Assembly (NCBI GenBank): GCA_016181895.1
Contig: JACOYL010000009.1
Location: forward strand, 67,346-100,596
Direction of reading: 5' to 3'
Source of the DNA: Candidatus Pacearchaeota archaeon
GTDB taxonomy: Archaea > Nanobdellota > Nanobdellia > Pacearchaeales > GW2011-AR1
DNA: 33,251 nt
The translations under genes and the position numbers were made by a program. Positions 1-9,088 of this stretch are shown here, piece by piece (the stretch's first letter is position 1; each line of letters starts with the position of its first letter). The notes beneath the pieces were generated by a model. It saw only the letters and a program-made list of their open reading frames with translations, had not been told where the DNA came from and did no database searches.

Positions 1-1
1 A

Positions 2-325
2 AAATTATGGGAAAAAACATTCTCAAGATTTTTTATTTATGATTCAAATATTTTAACTAGAAGGGCTAGAATTGATGAAGATATTGCTGAACTTATGATA
101 AAATGTGAATTTCCCTTTTCATTATTGGGAAAATTGGAGACCTATGATTCGAATGATGGTGATAAACCTTTATTGCATATAAAGAGACCTGTTCTTGTAA
201 TACCTGATTTGACTGAGAGCGAATCTCTTTTAGTTAGCAGATGGGAAAGAAGCAATTCAATAGTTAGCGAGGAGAGATTATTTACCAGAAAAAAACATAG
301 ATACAATGAATATTTTGGGTTTTGA
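2..325 (+). CDS. C-terminal part of unknown protein (5' end outside window)
   Basis: The frame is open from base 2 to the stop at 325, so this is the last 107 codons of a longer gene rather than a small gene starting at the internal ATG at 95. I do not recognise the family. The visible part is charged and soluble-looking, with no membrane segment, no Cys/His cluster and no repeat. It ends in a basic, aromatic tail. The thermosome promoter follows directly. Confidence 0.6.
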   Translation, partial: KLWEKTFSRFFIYDSNILTRRARIDEDIAELMIKCEFPFSLLGKLETYDSNDGDKPLLHIKRPVLVIPDLTESESLLVSRWERSNSIVSEERLFTRKKHRYNEYFGF

Positions 326-341
326 AATCCATTACCATAAT

Positions 342-350
342 CTTTAAAAA
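342..350 (+). promoter_or_regulatory. TATA box of the thermosome gene
   Basis: The sequence ctttaaaaa is centred about 26 nt before the ATG at 372. That is the usual archaeal TATA-to-start distance, so the transcript is probably leaderless or nearly so. This supports ATG 372 over the upstream in-frame TTG at 351. Confidence 0.6.
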
Positions 351-371
351 TTGTTCAAAGAAGTTAATAAC

Positions 372-1982
372 ATGACTGAAAAACCAATGGTTCTGATGCC
401 CGAAGACGTGCAAAGGCTTCTCGGAAAGGACGCGCAAAGAAACAACATTTGGGCTGCGAAAATGGTTTCAGATATAGTGAAAACAACTCTGGGTCCGAAG
501 GGAATGGACAAGATGCTCGTTTCTCCGACGGGAGACATTATTGTGACAAACGATGGGGTCACGATTCTGAATGAAATGTCCATAGAGCATCCGGCGGCGA
601 AGATGATGGTTGAAATCGCGAAGACGCAGGAAACAGAAGTCGGCGACGGAACAACGACTGCCGTCATGCTGGCGGGAAAACTCTTGGAAAACGCCGAAAG
701 ATTGCTTGACAAAAAAATTCATCCGACCGTGATAACAAAAGGATACAGGCTCGCAGCAGAGAAGTCGCAGGAAATTCTTTCCGAGATTGCTTTGAAAATC
801 ACCCCGAAAGACGAGGATGTTTTGAAGCAGATTGCAATGACCGCGATGACTGGAAAAGGGGCGGAGGATGCAAAGGAGAAATTCGCGGACATAATCGTGA
901 AGGCGGTGAAGCAGATAAATGACGATGGAAAAATAGACTTGAACGACATCAAGATAGAAAAATCAAAAGGCGACGGAATCGATGACACGGAGCTTATTGC
1001 GGGAATTGTCTTCGACAAGGAAAAACTCTCGCACGACATGCCTTCTCAAGTTAGGAATGCCAGAATCGCGTTGATTGATTTCCCCTTGGAAATAAAAAAT
1101 CCCGAGATTGACACGAAAATTTCCATTTCAACTCCCGAACAGTTGCACGGGTTTCTGATGCAGGAGGAAAAGGAAATAAAAAACATGGTTGAGAAAGTTA
1201 AATTGTCTGGAGCGAATGTAATTTTCTGCCAGAAAGGAATTGACGACTTTGCCCAATATCTCTTTTCAAAATCGAGAATTTATGCCTGCCGCAGAGTTGC
1301 AAGGAGCGACATGGAAAAAATTTCAAAGGCGACTGGCGCAAAAATTGTAAGCAATCTCAATGAACTCACAGGAATGGAACTTGGCTCTGCGGAAATCGTC
1401 GAGGAAATAAAGCACGGAGAGGAAATATTTACCTATGTCCGAGGCTGCAGCAATCCAAAGGCATTGACGATTCTTATCAAGGGGGGAACAGGGCATGTCA
1501 TTGATGAAATTGAAAGAGCCATAAAGGACGGTTTGGGCGACGTGATTTGCTCTTTGAAATCAGGATTGGTTGTTCCGGGAGGCGGTGCTGTTGAAATAGA
1601 GCTTGCCAGAAGACTAAGAGAATTCGGGCATTCTTTAAGCGGCAGGGAACAATTAGCCGTCGAGGAATTTGCATCCGCGTTGGAATTCATTCCAACCACG
1701 CTTGCGGAAAATGCAGGCTTGGATCCCATAGAAATTCTCACGGAGTTGAAATCAAAGCACGATTCGGGAGAGAGAAATGCGGGAATTAATTTGTTCAACA
1801 ACAAGGTTGAAAATGTTCTTCAAGCAAAAATCATAGAACCCTTGAAGATAAAAACCCAGGCGATAAACTCCGCGACAGACGTTTCAATAATGATTCTCAG
1901 GATTGACGACGTCATCGCCTCTTCCGGAAAATCTTCTCCTTCAATGCCAAGAGGAATGCCTCCTGGAATGGGAGAGTATTAA
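372..1982 (+). CDS. ths: Thermosome (group II chaperonin) subunit
   Basis: This 536-residue protein is an ATP-driven folding chaperonin that forms a double-ring complex in the cytosol. The length is normal for the family. The N-terminal equatorial part has GPKGMDKML (residues 41-49) and the ATP-binding GDGTT (91-95). The apical domain and second equatorial half follow, with the glycine-rich PGGGAVE segment. The tail is rich in Met, Gly and Pro, typical of archaeal thermosomes. I chose ATG 372 over TTG 351 because of TATA spacing and because family members start near this Met. It stands alone, facing a convergent small gene, with a repeat region behind it. Its codon use looks more G/C-rich than the unknown genes nearby. 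Confidence 0.97.
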   Translation: MTEKPMVLMPEDVQRLLGKDAQRNNIWAAKMVSDIVKTTLGPKGMDKMLVSPTGDIIVTNDGVTILNEMSIEHPAAKMMVEIAKTQETEVGDGTTTAVMLAGKLLENAERLLDKKIHPTVITKGYRLAAEKSQEILSEIALKITPKDEDVLKQIAMTAMTGKGAEDAKEKFADIIVKAVKQINDDGKIDLNDIKIEKSKGDGIDDTELIAGIVFDKEKLSHDMPSQVRNARIALIDFPLEIKNPEIDTKISISTPEQLHGFLMQEEKEIKNMVEKVKLSGANVIFCQKGIDDFAQYLFSKSRIYACRRVARSDMEKISKATGAKIVSNLNELTGMELGSAEIVEEIKHGEEIFTYVRGCSNPKALTILIKGGTGHVIDEIERAIKDGLGDVICSLKSGLVVPGGGAVEIELARRLREFGHSLSGREQLAVEEFASALEFIPTTLAENAGLDPIEILTELKSKHDSGERNAGINLFNNKVENVLQAKIIEPLKIKTQAINSATDVSIMILRIDDVIASSGKSSPSMPRGMPPGMGEY

Positions 1983-1998
1983 ATTTCCCAAAATCTCG

Positions 1999-2212
1999 TT
2001 CCTCCCACCCGCCCTTCCAAAAACCAATGTTAATCGACAATCATAATTTTTATCTGATATAATCTTGATGTTTTTTGCACATTAATCTTTTTATATATTC
2101 CACAAAGAGTTGCTCGCCCACCCTAAAACAGCCGATATTAACTATCAAAAAAACTTTATCAATTATTAATCAGCGATAAACTTTTTTTATATTAATTTTT
2201 CTTTTTAGCGAA
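1999..2212. repeat. Diverged intergenic repeat, two tandem units
   Basis: Two imperfect units of about 105 nt lie between the convergent thermosome and unknown genes. Each begins with a C-rich block (ctcgcccaccc in the second). It continues through a TTAA-containing stretch and a ctttatcaattattaatc-like stretch, then gataaactttttt and, in the first unit, gcacattaatctttttat. The same order of motifs recurs at 8699-9088 and 31735-31864. No ORF fits. The rest of the 292-nt gap shows no other feature. Confidence 0.65.
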
Positions 2213-2274
2213 AAACTTGACGAAGTCAGTTTTGAGCATATCAATAAGCGAGTTCGCAGAACGAGCCGATTTGA

Positions 2275-2607
2275 TTAAAAAGGCAAATCTCCTATTCTTG
2301 CATAATTTTCTATCGCTTCATAAAGTATAAATGCTTTTACAGACACTCTTGAATTTTCTAATATATCTAATTTGAATACTTTATCTTTATCATTTAATTG
2401 TTCAGCACTTCTGTAAATTCCATAAACTATTCTTTCTTCAGGGGGAGACTCCTCATTATTTTTTTCAGTTTTTATTTCTCCAAATATTTTAGGGCTTTGA
2501 TTATAAACTAAAAACCAATCAAACCTAAATTCTTTCTTAAGTATAATGTAAAAAAAGCCGAAATCTTCTTTTTTTAATCTTTCACCCACGCTCTTTTCCA
2601 AATCCAT
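2275..2607 (-). CDS. Small protein of unknown function
   Basis: The reading frame encodes 110 residues from ATG 2607. An in-frame TTG three codons upstream (2616) is less likely, because A/T-rich TATA-like sequence (tttaaaaaaa and gatataaatc) lies just upstream. The protein is charged, with an aromatic central part (residues about 18-40) containing many Phe and Tyr, then an acidic segment. There is no signal peptide, membrane helix or recognised motif. It is convergent with the thermosome gene. Base composition is A/T-rich like the other unknown genes here. Confidence 0.55.
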   Translation of the reverse strand: MDLEKSVGERLKKEDFGFFYIILKKEFRFDWFLVYNQSPKIFGEIKTEKNNEESPPEERIVYGIYRSAEQLNDKDKVFKLDILENSRVSVKAFILYEAIENYARIGDLPF

Positions 2608-2746
2608 TGATTTCAATGGAAAAAAGTTTTTTTAAAGATTTATATCATCTAAACAAACTTCTCAGTAAGGGAATAAAATTTCCAAAGACTTCAAATATAT
2701 TGACAAAGTTGAAAATCATTTTTGTTCTGAATTTAAAATAAATCAC

Positions 2747-4429
2747 TTAACTGAAAAGCCACCTGAAGAAATTGGCAATTGCTTCAATAAATCTTGTGAA
2801 AAATCCCTTCTCCGGGATTTTTGGCGTTGTTAAATCAATTACAGAACCAGTGCCTGCAACCTGTGAAGTATATTTGTCCTTGTCGGGATCATCGTAAACA
2901 TAAGTTACTTTCTTGCTTGAAGAATCGGAATCGTCGTCGTCTTCCGTTACAACCCTGAAAGTCGCTAAATCACTTCCAATATTTCCAAACAAATCGGAAG
3001 CATAAACGGTCCATCTGTTTATCCCCTCGACGGAGTTTATGCTGAAACTTCCCGTGCACGATGTTGCAGTCGAATTTGTAACTCCCAAATCCGTTGAAAA
3101 CCAGCACTGGAACAAATTTCCCTCGGCGTCAACCGCGGTATAATTAAGGATTGTAATGTTTGAATCATATTCTATGTTTGAAGGGGACGTTATCACAACT
3201 GTTGGGGCGTTTGTGTCCGTCGCATTTATATTTTTCACGATTCCTGTCTCTGTGTCTGTTCCGACATTTCCCGCGACATCAGTGTCTCTTACATAAAGAG
3301 TGAAGACTGTTCCGTTTGCCAGTGCAGTGAATCCCGGAAGATTATTTATTATTGTGACTCCGCTTGCGCATGCAATCCATGTTGAATTGTCAATTGAACA
3401 CTGCGGATTTGTAATTTCATTGTCTGAAAATACGATGAATTCGTTTCCTGAAACCTGATCTCCATTCAATGGAAATGTAATGTTTATCAATGGCGCGATT
3501 GTGTCCACACCTATTTCAAGAACAGTTAGAGTGAATGTTGTTTGGGCTGTTAAATTTCCACTATCTGTAACTATTGCTGTAATTGAATAATTTGTATCTG
3601 TTGTAACTAACGGAGATGTTCCTGTTATCAATCCTGTACTTGAAATTGCAAATCCGCTTGGAGCACCGCTTAAACTGTATGTTAAAACATCCCCGTCAAG
3701 GTCAGAGGCAACAACTTGGTATGTGAATGCTGTGTTTTCATCTACTTGCTGATTTGGAATGGAATTTATTGAAGGATTTCTGTTAACATTGTTTACAGTT
3801 ATTGTGATTGTTTCAGAATTCGTGTCTGTTCCATCACTTACACTAAAAGTTGTTTGATAAGAGCCTGCTTGGTTAAAATTCGGCGTCCACGAAAAAATTT
3901 GTCCTGAAAAAGAAGCTCCTGAAGGAAGATTTGAAGCAGAGTAAGTTAAACTGTCTCCATCAGCATCTGTTGCTGAAACCGTGATTTCCAACAAAGAATT
4001 TTCACTTATTTGCTTGTTTCCTATTGGCGCAAGAACAGGAGCATTGTTATTAACTTGAAGATTTAATGTGGCGGTTCTTATGCTTCCTGCACCATCTGTT
4101 CCTTTTACTTGCACAATATAACTTCCTTTTGAAACGTATGCATTTTTGTTAACAGTGTATGTATGAGAAAAAAATTTTAAGTCAATAACCCTGTTGTTTT
4201 CAAATGTATAAATTAAATTATTTTGCGAGTTATATAACTTTATATCAATTTTAATCGGCTTATTCGCAGTCCCCATGGAAACATCGAAATTTTTGCTTTC
4301 TGTGTTTTTTATTGTTGCATCTTGGTTTCCATCAGACCATGTGCTTATGACTGTAATCGCACTTACAGTGCTCGTTAAAATTAAAAATATGCTTAAAGCA
4401 ATCAAAATAAAAAAAAATATTTTTTTCAT
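2747..4429 (-). CDS. Secreted Ig/cadherin-like repeat protein
   Basis: This 560-residue protein starts with a clear signal peptide (residues 1 to about 25: KK followed by a long hydrophobic run). Two cadherin/He_PIG-like beta-sandwich repeats follow at about 127-215 and 215-305, each with the pattern NxxPxxxxIxNQ(x), DADGDxLTYS and a closing TxTITV. Two further repeats begin APLINITFP and APTVVITSP (about 310-495), a common archaeal and bacterial extracellular Ig-like type. An Asp/Ser-rich linker follows, and the C-terminus is amphipathic and aromatic (GFFTRFIEAIANFFRWLFS), perhaps a membrane or surface anchor. It is probably a surface adhesion or envelope protein. It lies 32 nt downstream of the next secreted protein on the same strand, so co-transcription is possible. 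Ligand unknown. Confidence 0.85.
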   Translation of the reverse strand: MKKIFFFILIALSIFLILTSTVSAITVISTWSDGNQDATIKNTESKNFDVSMGTANKPIKIDIKLYNSQNNLIYTFENNRVIDLKFFSHTYTVNKNAYVSKGSYIVQVKGTDGAGSIRTATLNLQVNNNAPVLAPIGNKQISENSLLEITVSATDADGDSLTYSASNLPSGASFSGQIFSWTPNFNQAGSYQTTFSVSDGTDTNSETITITVNNVNRNPSINSIPNQQVDENTAFTYQVVASDLDGDVLTYSLSGAPSGFAISSTGLITGTSPLVTTDTNYSITAIVTDSGNLTAQTTFTLTVLEIGVDTIAPLINITFPLNGDQVSGNEFIVFSDNEITNPQCSIDNSTWIACASGVTIINNLPGFTALANGTVFTLYVRDTDVAGNVGTDTETGIVKNINATDTNAPTVVITSPSNIEYDSNITILNYTAVDAEGNLFQCWFSTDLGVTNSTATSCTGSFSINSVEGINRWTVYASDLFGNIGSDLATFRVVTEDDDDSDSSSKKVTYVYDDPDKDKYTSQVAGTGSVIDLTTPKIPEKGFFTRFIEAIANFFRWLFS

Positions 4430-4461
4430 ATTATATTAATATTGAATATTACTATTGAATA

Positions 4462-5727
4462 TTACTTGCCTCCGCCAAAAGTTCCGCCAATTCCGATACC
4501 TGCTCCAAATTCTCTTTTACCGAATTCATCAAATGTGCTTTTTTCAATTATTGCATTTATTGTTGCCCCGTTATCAAAGGTATAACTTCCTATCATTTGT
4601 CTTACTATGGATTTGTCTTTGCCTCCCGTTACCACTGTATTTTCATCACTTAAATCTCCCACTTCTAAAAGTTCATGAGATGTTTTCCTCCAGTTCAATG
4701 TATCTCCTCCGTATCCAAATCCAATTTTCCATCTGGGAGTTCCAACTTTAAACCCAAAGACTTGTCCATTAGATTTTATGTCGTGATATTTTGTTTCTTC
4801 TGTAAAAGTAGCCGCTCCCGCTGTTTCTGAATATCTTGTTTTCAATTTTCCCGAGAGTCCTCCATTCCTGAGTCCTGCAAAAATTCCAAATCCCATTTCT
4901 CCCGCAACTTCATCTACTCCAATATCTAAATTATACTGAGAGGTATTGCGTTGCAATCCATTTATTTTTTCTCCAATTATATAATTAGCAGACACGCCAA
5001 ATGTAAAATCCAAACCTGGTTTTTCTTCTTCTTTTTCTTTAACAGGGCAATCAATGCCATCTGGGTAGCTTTTACACTTTGTTTCTAATTGACTTTGAGG
5101 AATTTGAGCCATTGGTTCTCTTCCTAATAGACCATACATTGCATCAGTAGTAGTTTCTCCTTTTTCATGTTCTTTTTCAGCATATTTTTTTTCAGTTAAT
5201 GAATCAATAACCACTTCTGTCTTACTGCCTGCTTCATCACTAATTGTCAGTCTTGCGCTTGGATATTGTGTTTCCTCGTCTTTTCCGTTTTTGCCTTCTG
5301 TTTTTTCTTCTGGTTTATTAGGACATATTTCTGGATTTTTCTCACACATCTCTCTTGCTATTTCTGCAGGAGTTTGTTTAGGAGCAGGGGGTTTTCCACT
5401 TCCGCCGTTTACACTTACTTTTTGATATAATTTTGCTATATTTTTAACATTACCAAGATCCATATCAGCATTTTCAAAACCATTCATCTTATCTGTTTGA
5501 TAAACTACTTTGTTGCCACTTCTCATATAGGTTTTTATTCCGTAATTACAACTGTCTTTTATCTCTAAATCTTTCTCATCTTGACATCTTACTGTGAATG
5601 GTTTATCTTTAGGAATAATTTTCAAATAATCAGCAACAGTCTCACCATAAGCAACGCCTGTTCCCAATGCGACAGCCGCAGCAAGTGTAGGAATAATTTT
5701 GGCAACTCTTGATGTCAAACTTTTCAT
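4462..5727 (-). CDS. Secreted protein with beta-barrel-like C-terminal half
   Basis: This 421-residue protein has an N-terminal signal peptide (about residues 1-28, ending near GVAYGET). A soluble region with several Cys follows, then a Pro/Lys/Glu-rich linker. The C-terminal part (about 235-421) alternates hydrophobic and polar residues in short segments such as LDFTFGVSANYIIG, GEMGFGIFAGL, WKIGFGYGG and REFGAGIGIGGTFGG. That resembles the strands of an outer-membrane-type beta-barrel or a secreted beta-sheet domain. No family was recognised. ATG 5727 is preferred over the in-frame TTG at 5739 because a TATA box (tttataaat) sits about 26 nt upstream of it. A 13-bp tandem repeat (attgaatattact, 4441-4466) overlaps the stop codon. 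Confidence 0.75.
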   Translation of the reverse strand: MKSLTSRVAKIIPTLAAAVALGTGVAYGETVADYLKIIPKDKPFTVRCQDEKDLEIKDSCNYGIKTYMRSGNKVVYQTDKMNGFENADMDLGNVKNIAKLYQKVSVNGGSGKPPAPKQTPAEIAREMCEKNPEICPNKPEEKTEGKNGKDEETQYPSARLTISDEAGSKTEVVIDSLTEKKYAEKEHEKGETTTDAMYGLLGREPMAQIPQSQLETKCKSYPDGIDCPVKEKEEEKPGLDFTFGVSANYIIGEKINGLQRNTSQYNLDIGVDEVAGEMGFGIFAGLRNGGLSGKLKTRYSETAGAATFTEETKYHDIKSNGQVFGFKVGTPRWKIGFGYGGDTLNWRKTSHELLEVGDLSDENTVVTGGKDKSIVRQMIGSYTFDNGATINAIIEKSTFDEFGKREFGAGIGIGGTFGGGK

Positions 5728-5818
5728 AGATTTTCTCAAGAAAAGATATTTATAAATGTTTCTCTTTTGTTGCCATTACAGAGTTACTATTGATTATAAT
5801 TATTTATTAGGGATGATA

Positions 5819-5839
5819 AAAAAGGAAATGCGCGAGCCG
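5819..5839. repeat. Distal copy of tRNA-Gly 3' end (att-like)
   Basis: These 21 bases are identical to 7257-7277, which include the 3' end of the tRNA-Gly gene; the core is ggaaatgcgcgagccg. Similarity ends abruptly after the shared core. The copy lies on the downstream side of the tRNA's 3' end, with one gene between, as expected for a displaced attachment-site copy. Confidence 0.65.
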
Positions 5840-6005
5840 GGAACCTTACTTTCTTGACTATTTTCGGGGCGCGTTTTTTAGCTGTTTTAACGGTCTGTTT
5901 TTGAATATATTAAGTTTTAACTACATTTGGCATTGTTTGTTACATAATATGTTACTTTTTGTGCCAAATATAAAGATTTTTAAACTCTAGAAGAGTGTGC
6001 ATATC

Positions 6006-7247
6006 ATGGTAACCAAGTATGATATTTTTGAATTAATGTATAAAAACAGGGCCCCTATGAAACCTGTAGATGTAGTCAAGAAGTTTAATAAATCAGATGA
6101 AGATTACCATGCAGTTCATAAACAGATTAGAGAATTAGTTGCCATGGGCCTTCTTAGGAAAACTAAATATGGTTTTGAAGTAGATATAACCAGAAAAGCA
6201 GAGATACTCTATGGGATAATCCAGCATTGTCTGAAAAATAATGTTAGTTATAATTATTTACTTGACAAGAATTTTGCCGAATTTTTGAGCAAAGCTTTAC
6301 AAAAAGAGGAAATCACTTCAAATGATGTAGATGTTCATCCAAGAACTTTTAAAAAATATATAGAAATATTAAATAAATTTGGATTAGTTCTTGTTATTTC
6401 AAGAAAACCGTTGAGAGTAAAGATATTTTATAATATTTTGTTAAATAATCTTCTTGTTTACTTCGGATATAAGCATGAATTTATAACAGATAGCTCTTAT
6501 TTTTACGATAAAGAAATAGAAAAAGAATTAAATCTTTTTAAAAGATTAAAAAGAAAAGATGTTGTCTTATACAGAAAAATTGTAAGGGAGTTTGAAATTT
6601 CTTTTATTTACCACAGTCTTTCATTGGAAGGAAATCCAATAACCTTGTCAGAGACTTTTAAGATACTGCAAGATAAAGTTATTCCCGGTAATTTAAAAAG
6701 TTTGGATGTAGATGAAGTAAAAAACTATCAGGATGCAATTTTGCAAATGCTTCAGGATAGCGAACAAAAAAAAATCCTGAATATTGCGTCAATTTTTAAT
6801 TATCATAAAATAGCGATGAATCATGTTCCAAGCATTGCCGGAAAAATAAGAACAAAAGAAGTTTATATTAAAGGAAATCCTAATTTTAAGATCACTAAGG
6901 CAAAGGATATTAAAAAGGAATTAGATGACTTATTTGAAAAATATGACAATTTTGTTAAAAGAGAAAAATTACCCCTTAAGAAAATTTTAAATTTTGCAGT
7001 TTATTTCCATAATGAATTTCAGCACATACATCCTTTTATTGATGGAAACAGCAGAACAACGAGATTAATTACATTTCATTTACTACAATCAAGAGATATT
7101 CCAATTTTTGACATTCCGTTTGGATTGTTAGATGAATATATAGGATATACAAAAGGATCAAAGAAAAGAGAAGATGAAAAACTTTTTCAGACCATGCAAA
7201 AAGTTATTCTTTGGAATCTTAAGAAGATAAATGAGAGGCTGAGTTAG
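6006..7247 (+). CDS. Fic-domain protein with N-terminal winged helix
   Basis: Fic proteins usually transfer AMP or another nucleotide from NTPs to protein side chains. This 413-residue protein has an HTH/winged-helix-like N-terminus (about 1-60). The inhibitory motif SLSLEGN (204-210) carries Glu208, as in self-inhibited Fic proteins. The catalytic motif is HPFIDGNSRTTR (342-353). The consensus HxFx(D/E)GNGRxxR has Gly where Ser349 stands; His342 and both Arg are kept. ATG 6006 is preferred, though GTG 5997 is in frame and fits one possible TATA box (aaatataaag, 5966-5975). The gene is A/T-rich and is the only gene between the two copies of the tRNA-Gly 3' end, so it may be mobile cargo. The target is unknown; it could be a toxin or a regulator of its own transcription. 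Confidence 0.88.
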   Translation: MVTKYDIFELMYKNRAPMKPVDVVKKFNKSDEDYHAVHKQIRELVAMGLLRKTKYGFEVDITRKAEILYGIIQHCLKNNVSYNYLLDKNFAEFLSKALQKEEITSNDVDVHPRTFKKYIEILNKFGLVLVISRKPLRVKIFYNILLNNLLVYFGYKHEFITDSSYFYDKEIEKELNLFKRLKRKDVVLYRKIVREFEISFIYHSLSLEGNPITLSETFKILQDKVIPGNLKSLDVDEVKNYQDAILQMLQDSEQKKILNIASIFNYHKIAMNHVPSIAGKIRTKEVYIKGNPNFKITKAKDIKKELDDLFEKYDNFVKREKLPLKKILNFAVYFHNEFQHIHPFIDGNSRTTRLITFHLLQSRDIPIFDIPFGLLDEYIGYTKGSKKREDEKLFQTMQKVILWNLKKINERLS

Positions 7248-7256
7248 GAAATAGGC

Positions 7257-7277
7257 AAAAAGGAAATGCGCGAGCCG
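7257..7277. repeat. Proximal att-like repeat overlapping tRNA-Gly 3' end
   Basis: This is the partner of the repeat at 5819-5839. Bases 7267-7277 belong to the acceptor and T-stem of tRNA-Gly and the rest lie just beyond its 3' end. The tRNA stays intact, as in known archaeal tRNA-targeted integrations. Confidence 0.65.
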
Positions 7278-7337
7278 AGGATTGAACTCGGGCCACCAGA
7301 TTGGCAATCTGGAGTTCTGCCACTAAACTACTCGCGC
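7267..7337 (-). tRNA. tRNA-Gly (GCC)
   Basis: The minus strand folds into a full cloverleaf. The acceptor is GCGCGAG paired with CTCGCGC plus discriminator A. The anticodon stem CCAGA/TCTGG holds the loop TTGCCAA, anticodon GCC. The T-arm is CCGAG-TTCAATC-CTCGG. There is no intron and no encoded CCA. Its 3' end is the boundary of the Fic-carrying segment. Confidence 0.96.
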
Positions 7338-7437
7338 AATAAAGACAAACTAACGTTTTTCTTTATCAAACTTTTCCTTGAATTAGACAAAAATAAAAAC
7401 TTTAAAAACATTTAGAGATTTCATCAAAACAGGTAAA

Positions 7438-8280
7438 ATGGTTTTAATATCATTAGTTACAGGCGCATCATCCGGGCTCGGAAGAGTTCTTGCTGAATTG
7501 CTTTGTGAAAAAGGGCACAGAGTTTATGTCATAGCAAGAAGAAAAAATCTTCTGGAAGAACTGAAAAAACAATGCAAGAATTTGGAAGGAGAGGTAATAA
7601 TTATTCCCGGAGACCTTTCAGATGGAAATTTTAGAAAAAAATTAATCTCTCAAATTCTAAAAAAAGAAAAAAAGATTGATTATTTGTTCAACAATGCCGG
7701 TTTTGGCAGGGCAATACTTTTTGAGAAACAAAACAAAAAAGAAATAGAGAACATGTTCAAAGTCAATGTAATTGCATATGAACATCTTGCCGCATTGGTT
7801 CTCTCTTCAATGAAAAAATCAAACAACGGAAGAATAATCAATATCGGCTCTGTTGTCGCTTTTACTCCTTTGCCTTATTTCACGGCATACAATTCCACAA
7901 AATCGGCAGTTTACGGATTCAATCGCTCTTTAATATACGAATTAAAAGGTTTGAAAGTAACATCAACAGTTGTTCTTCCGGCAAGAATGAAAACAGGATT
8001 TGCAGAAAAGGCGTACGACTGTTACAAGGAAAAAGGGAGAAATATGTGCATAGAAAAATTCAATAAAATTGCAGAAAGTCCTTACGTGGTTGCAAAAAAC
8101 ATAATAAAAAATATGAACAAAGGAAAAGAAATTATAACTCCTACACTCAGGGCAAAAATGTGGTATTCAACCAGATATTTTGGTTTTGTGGTTGATTTTG
8201 TTATGAAATACATTTTAGGTCCTAAAGAGAGAAAACACTTGGAGCAGGCTGTTTTGAAAGAAGACTACAAAAATTCGTAA
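7438..8280 (+). CDS. Short-chain dehydrogenase/reductase (SDR)
   Basis: This 280-residue NAD(P)-dependent oxidoreductase is of classical SDR type. It has the cofactor motif TGASSGLG (residues 8-15), the NNAG motif (85-88), catalytic Ser138 in NIGS, and Tyr151 and Lys155 in YNSTK. The C-terminal extension after about 220 has aromatic and basic residues that could touch a membrane or bind a lipid-like substrate; substrate is not deducible. ctttaaaaac at 7399-7408 is a plausible TATA box. Its stop codon abuts the stop codon of the convergent HTH gene with no spacer. Confidence 0.92.
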   Translation: MVLISLVTGASSGLGRVLAELLCEKGHRVYVIARRKNLLEELKKQCKNLEGEVIIIPGDLSDGNFRKKLISQILKKEKKIDYLFNNAGFGRAILFEKQNKKEIENMFKVNVIAYEHLAALVLSSMKKSNNGRIINIGSVVAFTPLPYFTAYNSTKSAVYGFNRSLIYELKGLKVTSTVVLPARMKTGFAEKAYDCYKEKGRNMCIEKFNKIAESPYVVAKNIIKNMNKGKEIITPTLRAKMWYSTRYFGFVVDFVMKYILGPKERKHLEQAVLKEDYKNS

Positions 8281-8646
8281 TCACTTAAAGCAAATATCGC
8301 AACCATTCTCGATGCTTCCATCCTGGCTTTTATGGATGTCGCAAATAACTTTTGATTTTCTCAATGAGACAGAAAGCTGATAAATTTTTTTCATTACGTC
8401 TTCATTGTTCCTGACAATTTCAGACGCCGCTTTTTTTATTTTTGCGATTTCGTCTTTTGAAAACCTTATTTCATTTCCCCTCTTGAAGTTTAGATACTGG
8501 GAAATCGCGGCGCCGGTTATTCCCAAAATCTCCGCGACTTTTTTCTGGCTTAATCCGTGTTCCTCGATGAAAATCCTTGCCAGTTCCCTTCGCAATGCCG
8601 GAATCAAATACCAGACTTCTATTTCCTGCGGCATGATTCTTGTCAT
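8281..8646 (-). CDS. XRE-type HTH transcriptional regulator (COG2522-like)
   Basis: The 121-residue protein matches the archaeal family whose members start PxEx(x)VWxxxPALRxELA and contain the HTH sequence LSQKKVAEILGITGAAISQYL (here about 32-52). A C-terminal Cys/His set (CDIH, then CDIC near the end) could bind a metal or Fe-S cluster, as in other members. ATG 8646 has a TATA-like cttaaatac about 25 nt upstream; Met at residue 5 is a later alternative. The tandem-repeat region starts directly upstream. Confidence 0.85.
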   Translation of the reverse strand: MTRIMPQEIEVWYLIPALRRELARIFIEEHGLSQKKVAEILGITGAAISQYLNFKRGNEIRFSKDEIAKIKKAASEIVRNNEDVMKKIYQLSVSLRKSKVICDIHKSQDGSIENGCDICFK

Positions 8647-8698
8647 GAAAAGATAACAATTGCTAAGTATTTAAGTTTTTTTGATGTCTCTTATGCAA

Positions 8699-9088
8699 CC
8701 ACTTCCCATCCGACTCACGCCCCGATTTTGTTGTTAATTTTAAAGATAGTCAAATCAAATTGTTCGCCCACCCCCAAGAAAAAATGTTAATTGTAAATCC
8801 AACTTTAATCAGATTAATCAACACCTCATCAACTTTTATAGGCAGTTTTTTACATTATCTTTTTATATGTCTCGCAAAGTTGCTCACCACCCACCCCTAA
8901 AAACAAGTATTAATGTAAAAACCGGTTCATCAATTAATTATCTGTAAAGAATTTTGCACATTAATCTTTTTCATATTATCCCCGTGAAGTTATTTGCCTA
9001 TCCCAAAAAAAGAGTTTAACTATAAAACCCACGTCCATCAACCATTATTGCAGGATAAATTATTCACACATTAAAATTTTTGAGTGAA
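8699..9088. repeat. Diverged intergenic repeat, three units plus a partial one
   Basis: This fills most of the 541-nt gap between the HTH gene and tRNA-Tyr. Units begin near 8760, 8878 and 8988, each with a C-rich block (ttgttcgcccaccccc, gctcaccacccacccc, a weaker tgcctatccc). Each has a TTAA-containing block, a catcaa block and a TTTT(G)CACATTAATC-like block; a shorter degraded copy starts near 8699. Unit length is about 100-118 nt. It is the same family as 1999-2212 and 31735-31864. The remaining 9089-9187 holds a GC-rich gcgagcgaagcgagcgc and the tRNA-Tyr TATA box (catatttaaaaatc). Confidence 0.65.

Noticed and set aside
4441-4466. 13-bp tandem repeat attgaatattact
   Set aside because: Two copies at a gene end, most simply replication slippage.
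8557-8790. Plus-strand ORF over the HTH gene and repeat
   Set aside because: It overlaps the well-supported HTH gene on the other strand and enters the repeat array; no homology seen.
8699-9088. CRISPR array
   Set aside because: Units are contiguous, long and diverged; there are no short exact repeats with unique spacers, and no cas genes nearby.
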